A stretch of DNA of 64,000 nt from Microbacterium terregens. GTDB taxonomy: Bacteria; Actinomycetota; Actinomycetes; Actinomycetales; Microbacteriaceae. Positions 16,246 to 23,017 of the stretch are shown piece by piece. The DNA lies in the NCBI RefSeq assembly GCF_039534975.1, contig NZ_BAAAWH010000001.1, positions 2,728,001 to 2,792,000 of the forward strand. Direction: 5' to 3'. The stretch's first letter is position 1; each line of letters opens with the position of its first letter. The notes beneath the pieces were generated by a model. That model searched no databases, was not told the DNA's origin, and saw only the letters and a program-made list of their open reading frames with translations. A program made the translations under genes and the position numbers.

Positions 16246-16782
16246 ATGAACGCACTGATCGTCTACGAATCGATGTTCGGCAACACCAGGCAGATCGCCG
16301 AAGCGATTGCCGAAGCACTCCAGGCAGCGGGCACGACCGTCACGGTGACCACCGCGGCGAACGCCCCCGTCGAGCTGAGCGGTCTCGACCTGGTGGTGAT
16401 CGGTTCACCAACCCACGCGCACACGCTGCCGCAACCCTCGTCCCGGAAAGACGCCGCGGCCTGGGCCGACGATGAAAAGAAGCAGCTGCATCTCGAGCCC
16501 GGCGCACAGGATCCGGGCGTGCGGGAATGGCTGGAACGCGTTCCGGTCGCCGAAGTGAACGCGCGGTTCGCCGCCTTTTCGACGCGCGCGGACTTTCCGC
16601 TGATCTTCGCCGGCGACGCCGCCGCCGCCATCAAGCGTCGGCTTCGTAAGCGGGGCGTGCACGTCGATGCGCACGAGAACTTCCTCGTCGACTTCGACAG
16701 CCGGCTCCTGCCCGACGAGCAGCAGCGCGCCCGCGATTGGGCGGTGGCGACCTTGCTTCCGGTCACCGCGAGTCAGAGCTGA
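16246..16782 (+). CDS. Flavodoxin-domain protein
   Basis: The 178-residue protein has a flavodoxin fold with the FMN phosphate-binding loop YESMFGNTRQIAEAI at residues 7-21 and the 50s-loop VVIGSPTHAHTLP. It is longer than short-chain flavodoxins because of a C-terminal helical part (RDWAVATLLPV). It would carry electrons on FMN; the partner enzyme is unknown. An AAGGGGAAGGGAC ribosome site precedes the ATG at 16246, and a DosR-type box lies 60 bp upstream, so induction under low oxygen is expected. Confidence 0.85.
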   Translation: MNALIVYESMFGNTRQIAEAIAEALQAAGTTVTVTTAANAPVELSGLDLVVIGSPTHAHTLPQPSSRKDAAAWADDEKKQLHLEPGAQDPGVREWLERVPVAEVNARFAAFSTRADFPLIFAGDAAAAIKRRLRKRGVHVDAHENFLVDFDSRLLPDEQQRARDWAVATLLPVTASQS

Positions 16783-16790
16783 GCAGCGAC

Positions 16791-17267
16791 ATGCAATCGG
16801 CCACCGCGTCGCGCGGACTCGACTATGTCGGCGGCAGGAGCAGGTTCGCGAGGACCGGGCTCATGCTGACCCAGGCCTTCGTCGCGGTCACCGCCCTCGC
16901 GGGCGGATCCGCCCTCATCGTCGCCGAGCCTCTGCCGCAGACGGCCACTGTGCTCAGCCCACCCGAGGACTACCTGCTCGGCACGCCTTTCACGAGCTAT
17001 CTCGTGCCCGGGCTGCTTCTCGCGGTGGTCGTCGGCGGGGTTCACACCGCCGCGTTCCTGTTGAACCTCACCAGGAGCAGCTGGCGCGTCCTGGGCGCCG
17101 CGACAGCGGGTTTCGCGCTGCTGATCTGGATCTTCGTCCAGATGGTCTTCATCCCGTTCAGCTTCCTGCAGGCCGTCTATTTCGTGGCCGGCCTTGCTGA
17201 GATCGGGTTGATCATGCTGGCGCTGGGGATCACGGACCCGGCGGCAGGTGAGTCGAGGTCCCGCTGA
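16791..17267 (+). CDS. Four-helix membrane protein
   Basis: The 158-residue protein has about four membrane helices (LTQAFVAVTALAGGSALIV, YLVPGLLLAVVVGGVHTAAFLL, VLGAATAGFALLIWIFVQMVF, FVAGLAEIGLIMLALGI). It begins 8 bp after the flavodoxin stop, so it is very likely co-transcribed with it under box 4. A start at 16737 inside the flavodoxin gene is possible but less likely. No specific family is recognised. Confidence 0.75.
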   Translation: MQSATASRGLDYVGGRSRFARTGLMLTQAFVAVTALAGGSALIVAEPLPQTATVLSPPEDYLLGTPFTSYLVPGLLLAVVVGGVHTAAFLLNLTRSSWRVLGAATAGFALLIWIFVQMVFIPFSFLQAVYFVAGLAEIGLIMLALGITDPAAGESRSR

Positions 17268-17295
17268 TCGTCGAGCTTCACGACCGGATGCCGGT

Positions 17296-17310
17296 GGGAC
17301 CAACGGCCCT
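17296..17310. promoter_or_regulatory. DosR-type box 5
   Basis: GGGACCAACGGCCCT fits the DosR consensus. It lies 63 bp upstream of the second PNPOx-like gene, in the gap after the four-helix membrane protein. Confidence 0.7.
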
Positions 17311-17373
17311 ATGACGAGATCGCTTCATCGGGCACGGTGAGATCACATCCAGATTTCACCCTCCGGAACAAGG

Positions 17374-18003
17374 ATGGAAGTGACCTTGAGCATGGAACCT
17401 CGCGTCGAACCCAACCCCTATCGCGCGCAGCCCCACCCCGAACCGCTTTCGGCGGCGGAGGCGGGGGTGGAGGAGTTGACCATCGCGGAGTGCTGGCGCC
17501 TCGTCGAGCTGAGCCGGCTGGGTCGGTTGGCGCTGGAGGCCTTCGACGGGCACCCCGACGTCTTTCCGCTCAACTTCCTCGTGCACGACGGGAGCGTGTT
17601 CGTCCGATCCGCCCCGGGCAGCAAACTGCGCAGCATGGCGGCGAATCCGGCCGTCGCCTTCGAGGTCGACGGCTCCGATGAGAAGTACTACTGGAGCGTG
17701 GTCATTCGCGCCAAGGCGGAGCGGATGGACACCGACGCCGAGATCGAGGCGTCCGGCGTCCTGAATCTCGTGTCGTGGAGTCCGACCTCCAAGCATGACT
17801 TCGTACGGCTCGTCCCGGTGACGGTCAGCGGCAGACGCTTCCCGCGACACCTGCGTCGCACCTGGATCCGGCGTGACCTGAATGCGCAAGCCTCGGAACA
17901 GAGCACCGCACCGCGCAGCCCCACGGATCCGGCGCCCGCGGTAGGGAGCCCCGAGCACGACAAGCCGCAGCCGATCCCCCACTTCGCTCCGCTCCCCCAC
18001 TGA
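17374..18003 (+). CDS. Pyridoxamine 5'-phosphate oxidase-like flavoprotein, long form
   Basis: The 209-residue protein has a PNPOx-like split barrel (CWRLVELSRLGRLALEAFDG, VFPLNFLVHDG, FVRSAPGSKLRSM) with a Pro/Ala-rich, probably disordered tail of about 45 residues. It is a paralogue of the protein at 8988, sharing the core motifs. A second possible start at 17392 would shorten it by six residues. It lies 37 bp upstream of the single-domain universal stress gene, and box 5 precedes both. Confidence 0.8.
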   Translation: MEVTLSMEPRVEPNPYRAQPHPEPLSAAEAGVEELTIAECWRLVELSRLGRLALEAFDGHPDVFPLNFLVHDGSVFVRSAPGSKLRSMAANPAVAFEVDGSDEKYYWSVVIRAKAERMDTDAEIEASGVLNLVSWSPTSKHDFVRLVPVTVSGRRFPRHLRRTWIRRDLNAQASEQSTAPRSPTDPAPAVGSPEHDKPQPIPHFAPLPH

Positions 18004-18039
18004 CCGGCCGACCATCGCGGAATCCAAGGAGCAGAAACC

Positions 18040-18546
18040 ATGAGCAGGCAGGCAGATAAGAGGCCGATCATCGTCGCTGTCGACGGCTCCCCGTCATCGA
18101 TCGAGGCACTCCGCAAGGCGTCCGAACTCGCCCGAGCGCTGGACGCCCCGCTCGAAGCCGTGACGGCGTGGCAGTTTCCGATGGGGTTCGACGGCGCGGG
18201 CTACGCCACCCAGACGTGGTCTCCTGAGGCGGAGAGCCAGACGCTCCTGAACTCCGCGATCGAAACCGCTTTTCCGGACGGGCCGCCCGCAGACCTCAGA
18301 CTGACGGTCACCGCCGGACCCGCCGCCGGTGTCCTCATCGACAAGAGCAACGACGCTGCCATGCTCGTCATGGGCAGCCGTGGTCGTGGCGGGTTCGCCG
18401 GGCTGCTGCTCGGGTCGGTGAGCACGGCGTGCGCCCAGCACGCGCACTGCCCCGTCTTGATCATGCGCGGCCCCGAACGGCCGTCGAAGAAGACGAAGAA
18501 GACGAAGAACCGCGGCGCTGTCGAGGACCTCCAGCCGACCGTCTGA
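18040..18546 (+). CDS. Universal stress protein with lysine-rich tail
   Basis: The 168-residue single UspA domain begins PIIVAVDGSPSSIEALRKA and has the ATP-loop motif MLVMGSRGRGGFAGLLLGSVSTACAQHA near its end, intact for nucleotide binding. An unusual basic tail, KKTKKTKNRG, follows the domain and might bind nucleic acid or membrane phosphates; this is only a guess. CAAGGAGCAG precedes the ATG. It probably shares the transcript of the PNPOx-like gene under box 5. Confidence 0.88.
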   Translation: MSRQADKRPIIVAVDGSPSSIEALRKASELARALDAPLEAVTAWQFPMGFDGAGYATQTWSPEAESQTLLNSAIETAFPDGPPADLRLTVTAGPAAGVLIDKSNDAAMLVMGSRGRGGFAGLLLGSVSTACAQHAHCPVLIMRGPERPSKKTKKTKNRGAVEDLQPTV

Positions 18547-18668
18547 CCCGCCCCGACGAAGCACCAGCCTCCGCCAGGCGCGCTCGGCGTCCTGTCAGGA
18601 GCCGCGTTTTCGCGATGTTAGGCTTCTGCACGGCAGTCGTACCGACACCACTGTCAGTAAGATTGAAC

Positions 18669-18776
18669 GTGTTCGTTGCATGGCGTGACCTCGGCTTTGC
18701 CCGGGGCCGGTTCGCTCTCATCGCCTCCGTGGTGCTCCTCATCACCCTCCTGGTTGGCTTCCTCGAGGAACAGACC
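18669..18776 (+). pseudogene. Remnant of an FtsX-type ABC permease, in frame with the ATPase
   Basis: From a GTG at 18669 the frame encodes VFVAWRDLGFARGRFALIAS and a hydrophobic segment VVLLITLLVGFL. This matches the N-terminus and first helix of macrolide-export/DevC-type ABC permeases. Right after this helix the sequence passes in frame to the ATPase start at 18777. Nearly the whole permease (several hundred residues) is therefore missing, most likely by an internal deletion. The product could be an ATPase with a membrane-anchoring N-terminus, or the ATPase may start separately. Confidence 0.6.
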
Positions 18777-19478
18777 ATGATCGAACTTCGCGACGTCACC
18801 CTCACCTACCCGGACGGCGACGGGATCATCACCGCGATCAACGCGGCGAGCCTCATCGTCAAGCCCGGCGAGATCACGGCGATCACCGGCCCGAGCGGCT
18901 CGGGCAAGTCGAGCGTGCTGGCCGTGGCCTCGACGTTGATCGCGCCGCAGCAGGGCTCGGTGCTGATCAACGGCACCCCCGCTGCGGACCTGTCCCGCAT
19001 CCAGACCGCGGCCCTGCGCCGCGACCAGATCGGAATCGTGTTCCAGCAGGCCAACCTGCTCGCCTCGCTCACCGCCCTCGAGCAGCTCGAGGTGATGAGC
19101 CACCTCGGCTCGACCCCGACCAGGCGTTCGCGGTCCGAGACGCGGGCGAAGGCCATGGAACTGCTGGCCGCGGTCGGCCTGGAGAAGAAGGCGCACAAGC
19201 GCCCGAACGCTCTCTCCGGGGGTGAGCGCCAGCGGGTGAACATCGCCCGCGCGTTCATGAACGACCCCTCCGTTCTGATCGTCGACGAGCCCACCAGCTC
19301 CCTGGATCAGGAACGCGGCTCCGCCATCATCGAGCTCATCATCGAGCTGACGCGCACGCGCAACGTGGCCACCTTGCTCGTGACCCACGACCGCACGCAC
19401 CTGCCCCTGATGGACGCCGTACTCGCCATGGTCGACGGCGACCTGAGCGCGCACGCGCCCGTGGCAGTGGCTGCATAG
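18777..19478 (+). CDS. ABC transporter ATP-binding protein (LolD/MacB-like)
   Basis: The 233-residue ATPase has an intact nucleotide-binding domain: Walker A GPSGSGKSS near residue 40, Q-loop QQANLL, signature LSGGERQRVNIARAF, Walker B VLIVDEPTSSLD and H-loop VTHD. Family neighbours pair this protein with an FtsX-like permease, but here only the first helix of that permease survives just upstream and in frame. A divergent-end TetR gene follows, as is common for such exporters. Without its permease the transport role is probably lost or is provided by a permease elsewhere. Confidence 0.85.
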   Translation: MIELRDVTLTYPDGDGIITAINAASLIVKPGEITAITGPSGSGKSSVLAVASTLIAPQQGSVLINGTPAADLSRIQTAALRRDQIGIVFQQANLLASLTALEQLEVMSHLGSTPTRRSRSETRAKAMELLAAVGLEKKAHKRPNALSGGERQRVNIARAFMNDPSVLIVDEPTSSLDQERGSAIIELIIELTRTRNVATLLVTHDRTHLPLMDAVLAMVDGDLSAHAPVAVAA

Positions 19479-19489
19479 AGCTCGTCGTC

Positions 19490-19524
19490 AAGCCCCCTGG
19501 ATGCTCCTGGCGTCCGGGGGGCTT
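19490..19524. terminator. Hairpin terminator between convergent genes
   Basis: The arms AAGCCCCC (19490-19497) and GGGGGCTT (19517-19524) form a perfect stem between the ABC ATPase stop and the TetR stop. The AA/TT ends give short A and T tracts on both sides, fitting a bidirectional terminator. Confidence 0.75.
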
Positions 19525-19540
19525 CGTGCGTTGAGGCTCG

Positions 19541-20134
19541 TCAGGCCCGCGGCACTGCGGCCGGCTGCACCGCGGCGTGGATCAGGGCCAGCGTCGTGCG
19601 GGTGACGGCATCCGGATCCGAACCCGACTCGATGGCGCCCATCGCCGACTCCAGGACCCCGCCGAGCAGACGCGCGGTGATCATCAGATCGGGCACGCCC
19701 AACTGCTGCAGTGCGCCCATGAACGGTGCGATCTGCTCGTGGTGCAGCTCGGCCAGGCGGGCGCGGCATCCGTCCGGCAACTGGGCTGCAGACAGCGCAG
19801 CGGCGGGCCGGTGCGCTCCCTCGGCGGCCTGGCGCAGCGTCTCGCGGACGTACGCGTCCATCACCTCGGCAGGCTCGGTGAGCCCGTCGAGGGCGGCGGC
19901 GAGCTGAGCGTTCGAGCGCGGAAAGGAGTCCTCGATGATGGCCGCCAGGATGCCGGCGGCCGAGTCGAAGTACTGGTAGACGCTGGGGCGGGCCAAGCCG
20001 GTTGCCGCGCCGACGGCCGCGGGGGTGACTGCCGAGACGCCGCCCTGCACGAGCAGCGTGGTCGCGGCCGCCAGGAGCGCCTCACGTTGACGCCTGCGGT
20101 GCTCAGCCACGGTAGGGGCTGAAATCTTCGGCAT
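19541..20134 (-). CDS. TetR family transcriptional regulator
   Basis: The 197-residue protein has an N-terminal TetR helix-turn-helix (QREALLAAATTLLV, VSAVTPAAVGAATGLARPSVYQYF) followed by a helical ligand domain. It converges on the ABC ATPase gene. In related genomes a TetR of this kind next to an ATPase-permease pair controls the exporter; here the exporter is broken, so the regulator may be a leftover or may control the zinc dehydrogenase downstream on the same strand. The ligand is unknown. Confidence 0.88.
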   Translation of the reverse strand: MPKISAPTVAEHRRRQREALLAAATTLLVQGGVSAVTPAAVGAATGLARPSVYQYFDSAAGILAAIIEDSFPRSNAQLAAALDGLTEPAEVMDAYVRETLRQAAEGAHRPAAALSAAQLPDGCRARLAELHHEQIAPFMGALQQLGVPDLMITARLLGGVLESAMGAIESGSDPDAVTRTTLALIHAAVQPAAVPRA

Positions 20135-20237
20135 GGCTTAGGACTCCTATCATGCGCGTCCCCCCAGCCTACCGACCAGATGAGGCTCGGGACCGAAGAT
20201 ACGGACACTGAGTCAGCAAAAGACGCCGGTGCGGTGA

Positions 20238-21293
20238 TCACGCCGTGAGGATGACCTTGAGCGCCTTCGTCTCGGCCGCGCGGCCGAAGGTGTCATAGGC
20301 ATTCATGATGTCCTCGAGCGCGAAGCGGTGGCTGATGAAACCAGCGACGTCCAGTCGCCCCTGGGCGAGCATCTTGATGAGCATGCGCGCCGTGTCGGTG
20401 TTGACGAGTCCGGTGGTGATCGTGAGGTTCTGGATCCACGCCGTCTCGAGCGGAAAGCTCACCGGCTTGCCGTGCACGCCGACGTTGGCGACGTGGCCGC
20501 CCGGTCGCACGATCGCCAGCGACATGTCCCAGGTCGCCGGCACGCCGACGGCCTCGATGGCGACATCCACGCCCAGGCCATCCGTGAGCGCGAGCACCTG
20601 CTCCTTCCAGTCCGAGTCCGTCGAGACCACACCGTCGCTGGCGCCGAAGCGTTTGGCCTGCTCGACCCGGTTGGCGTCGATGTCGATCGCGATGACGCGG
20701 CTGGGTCCGTACAGAGCGGCCGTGGTCATCGCGGCGAGACCGACGGGGCCGGCGCCGATGACGGCCACGACATCGCCCGGCTTGACCGCGCCGTACTTGA
20801 TGCCGATCTCGTGCCCCGTCGGCAGAATGTCGCTGATCATGGCAGCCTCTTCGGGCGCAACGCCCTCAGGCACCTTGTGCAGCGAGGTCTCGGCGAAGGG
20901 CACCCGCACGTATTCAGCCTGGGTGCCGTCGATGAGGTGGCCCAGGATCCAGCCGATCCCCGATGCTCCCTCGTCCGCGAGGCAATGCGAATACATGCCC
21001 TCCAGGCAATAGCTGCACTTGCCGCACGCCGAGATGCACGAGATGATCACGCGATCGCCGACGGCGATCTCGGTGACGGCCGCACCGACCTCGGTGACCA
21101 CGCCGACCCCCTCGTGACCGAGGATGCGTCCTGGTTCCACGGTCGGAACGTCTCCCTTGATGATGTGCAGATCGGTCCCGCAGATCGTCGTCGTCTCGAC
21201 CTTGACGATCGCGTCTGTCGGCTTCTGAATTGTCGGAGCCGGCACGTCCTGCCAGACGATCGCACCCGGACCTGTGTACACCAACGCTCGCAT
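20238..21293 (-). CDS. Zinc-dependent alcohol dehydrogenase (MDR family)
   Basis: The 351-residue medium-chain dehydrogenase has the catalytic-zinc residues Cys38 (TTICGTDLH) and His60-Glu61 (GHEGVG), the structural-zinc cysteines 90, 93, 96 and 104, and the NAD(P) motif GAGPVG. It would interconvert an alcohol and an aldehyde or ketone. The ATG at 21293 follows GAGGAGG and is preferred over an upstream extension. A DosR-type box lies 67 bp upstream, so NADH recycling by this enzyme during oxygen limitation is a reasonable inference. Confidence 0.9.
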   Translation of the reverse strand: MRALVYTGPGAIVWQDVPAPTIQKPTDAIVKVETTTICGTDLHIIKGDVPTVEPGRILGHEGVGVVTEVGAAVTEIAVGDRVIISCISACGKCSYCLEGMYSHCLADEGASGIGWILGHLIDGTQAEYVRVPFAETSLHKVPEGVAPEEAAMISDILPTGHEIGIKYGAVKPGDVVAVIGAGPVGLAAMTTAALYGPSRVIAIDIDANRVEQAKRFGASDGVVSTDSDWKEQVLALTDGLGVDVAIEAVGVPATWDMSLAIVRPGGHVANVGVHGKPVSFPLETAWIQNLTITTGLVNTDTARMLIKMLAQGRLDVAGFISHRFALEDIMNAYDTFGRAAETKALKVILTA

Positions 21294-21359
21294 CTTGCCT
21301 CCTCGGTCTTCCCGCTGTGCGGGATAACCCATGGTCCTCTTCGCGCCGCGGCAGGGACA

Positions 21360-21374
21360 GGGACCTAAGACCCA
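21360..21374. promoter_or_regulatory. DosR-type box 6
   Basis: GGGACCTAAGACCCA fits the DosR consensus. It lies between the minus-strand zinc dehydrogenase (start 21293) and the plus-strand membrane protein gene (start 21477). Being nearly palindromic it could act on either; the distance of 67 bp to the dehydrogenase matches the spacing seen at the other boxes. Confidence 0.65.
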
Positions 21375-21476
21375 CGCTGTCTGCGACTCATGCCGGTTCG
21401 GGCTCGGCGATCGGGTAGCCCCGCCCCGTTCCGGGCACCCCTTTTCGCCCCTGCCGCCCGGGCGGATAATCGGGGG

Positions 21477-22346
21477 ATGGATGCCCCGCGGGGGTCGGTC
21501 GAGCTCGAGCACACGGACGAGTTGGAGCGTCTACGGCGACGCGCATATGGACCGGATGCCGACATCGCAGGGGATGCCGCGGCTCAGGCACGGCTCTCCG
21601 AACTCGAAGCGGCGGCCCGTGGCCACCAGTCGGCGCCCGCCGCCGATGCGGCCGCGAGGGTTCCCGCCGTGGTTCCCGACCACGCCCGAGTGAGTGACGA
21701 CGCCCCGGTCGCTGAGCCGCCGGGACCCGTCGAAGGGCTGCGCCCGGCGGCGACTGCTGCCCCGCAGGGTGCCGAGAGGCCGATCAACGACGGCGCGCCC
21801 GCGGCACCGTGGTGGCGCCGACGCCGAGGGCGGGCGATCCTCGTCGGCGCCTTCGCGGCCCTCGCGCTGATCGTGGCGCTCATCGCGTGGATGTTCGCGT
21901 CGCTTGCCGCTGAGAGCCCGTCAGACACGTCGACAATGAGGATCCCGCCCGTCCCCGCTGCGCAGGGACGTGGGATCTTCGAGCCCGCACCGGACTTCGT
22001 GCTCGCGCTGAAGCCGAGCGGAGCCGATGCGCCGCATGACCCACACGGCGTTCTCGACGCGCTGGGTATCCGTGCAGACGAGCTTCGGCACTATGAGGAC
22101 TTCGAGGGCATGGAGGTCTGGAGCGGAGCGTCCCGCTACGGCATGGCCTGCCTGTTCGTGACCGTGCCCGGTCAGGGATTCCGCGAGGGACGCGGCGCCG
22201 AAGGGTGCTCCCCCGACGGGCTCGACACCCAGGCGGACCTGGCCTCGATCGCCGGCCGCGGTGTCACCCGATTCGTTCTCGAGAGCGACCACGTCGACGT
22301 CTTCGTCTACAACCGAGCCGCCGACCCGAACACGTCGCAGGGTTAG
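21477..22346 (+). CDS. Single-pass membrane protein, actinobacterial hypothetical
   Basis: The 289-residue protein has a long soluble Ala/Pro-rich N-terminal part, a basic stop (WWRRRRGRAI) and one helix (LVGAFAALALIVALIAWMFASLA) at about 115-140. An extracytoplasmic domain follows, with two cysteines (GMACLFV and AEGCSPDG) likely forming a disulfide. The C-terminal domain resembles that of the next gene, so the two are probably paralogues. The ATG at 21477 follows a GGGGG stretch. Function unknown. Confidence 0.7.
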   Translation: MDAPRGSVELEHTDELERLRRRAYGPDADIAGDAAAQARLSELEAAARGHQSAPAADAAARVPAVVPDHARVSDDAPVAEPPGPVEGLRPAATAAPQGAERPINDGAPAAPWWRRRRGRAILVGAFAALALIVALIAWMFASLAAESPSDTSTMRIPPVPAAQGRGIFEPAPDFVLALKPSGADAPHDPHGVLDALGIRADELRHYEDFEGMEVWSGASRYGMACLFVTVPGQGFREGRGAEGCSPDGLDTQADLASIAGRGVTRFVLESDHVDVFVYNRAADPNTSQG

Positions 22347-22419
22347 TGGGGCGGCGCCGCAGATCCGGTCCAGAGCGAGCGTCATCACCCCGGCTGATCC
22401 GAACCGAAGGGATACACCG

Positions 22420-22932
22420 ATGAACGAGTCGACAAGCCCGGCGACCGAGCCTGCGCCGGATTCGACAGGGCGTTTCCGCGGCATCCTGCCCTGGGTGATC
22501 GCCGCGGTCGCCGTGCTGGTGGCGGCGATCGCGATCGGTTTCCTCGTCGTCAATGTGTCGAGCGAGCCCAAACCGGTGGCACAGCTCACGCCGCAGTCCG
22601 CCCAGGGCTCCATTCCCCTCGACGAGGAGACGGCCCGGGACTGGGGCGTGACGGAGGCGGACTTCGTCTCGTACGGCTCGTACGGCGACCTGCAGATATG
22701 GGTCACGACGAAGCCCGAGAATAAGCGGTGTCTCGCGGTGGTCGCAGAGAATCACATCTCGATGTTCCGCTGCGTCGCACCCACGTTCGACACCATCGCC
22801 GATTTCGACGTCGACCCCGATCACGTACCGCCCGCGCCGAGCGGTGAGCCTGCAGGCAATGTCCGGTTCGTCCTCCACGATGACGTCGTGGACGTGTACC
22901 TGGCCCCGAATCCCGAGGGCGGGTTCTACTGA
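22420..22932 (+). CDS. Single-pass membrane protein, paralogue of the upstream gene
   Basis: The 170-residue protein has one helix (ILPWVIAAVAVLVAAIAIGFLVV) and an extracytoplasmic domain with KRCLAVV and MFRCVAP cysteines, placed like the cysteine pair of the previous protein. Both end in similar RFVLxxDxVDV strands. It starts 74 bp downstream with GAACCGAAGGGAT as ribosome site, so the pair may be an operon. No function is known. Confidence 0.7.
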   Translation: MNESTSPATEPAPDSTGRFRGILPWVIAAVAVLVAAIAIGFLVVNVSSEPKPVAQLTPQSAQGSIPLDEETARDWGVTEADFVSYGSYGDLQIWVTTKPENKRCLAVVAENHISMFRCVAPTFDTIADFDVDPDHVPPAPSGEPAGNVRFVLHDDVVDVYLAPNPEGGFY

Positions 22933-22994
22933 CGACCGAGCGACGAGGCCGAACAGAGCCTCGCCGAATTGGCCGCGCTCATGCGTCTTCTGCC

Positions 22995-23016
22995 TGAAGA
23001 GACCATGGACTCTTCA
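22995..23016. repeat. Perfect inverted repeat before the LQRTAGN protein gene
   Basis: TGAAGAG and CTCTTCA (7-bp arms, 8-nt loop) form a perfect repeat ending one base before the ATG at 23018. As RNA it would sit in the leader and hide the ribosome site if that ATG is used; as DNA it could be an operator. Its role is not determined. Confidence 0.4.
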
Positions 23017-23017
23017 C

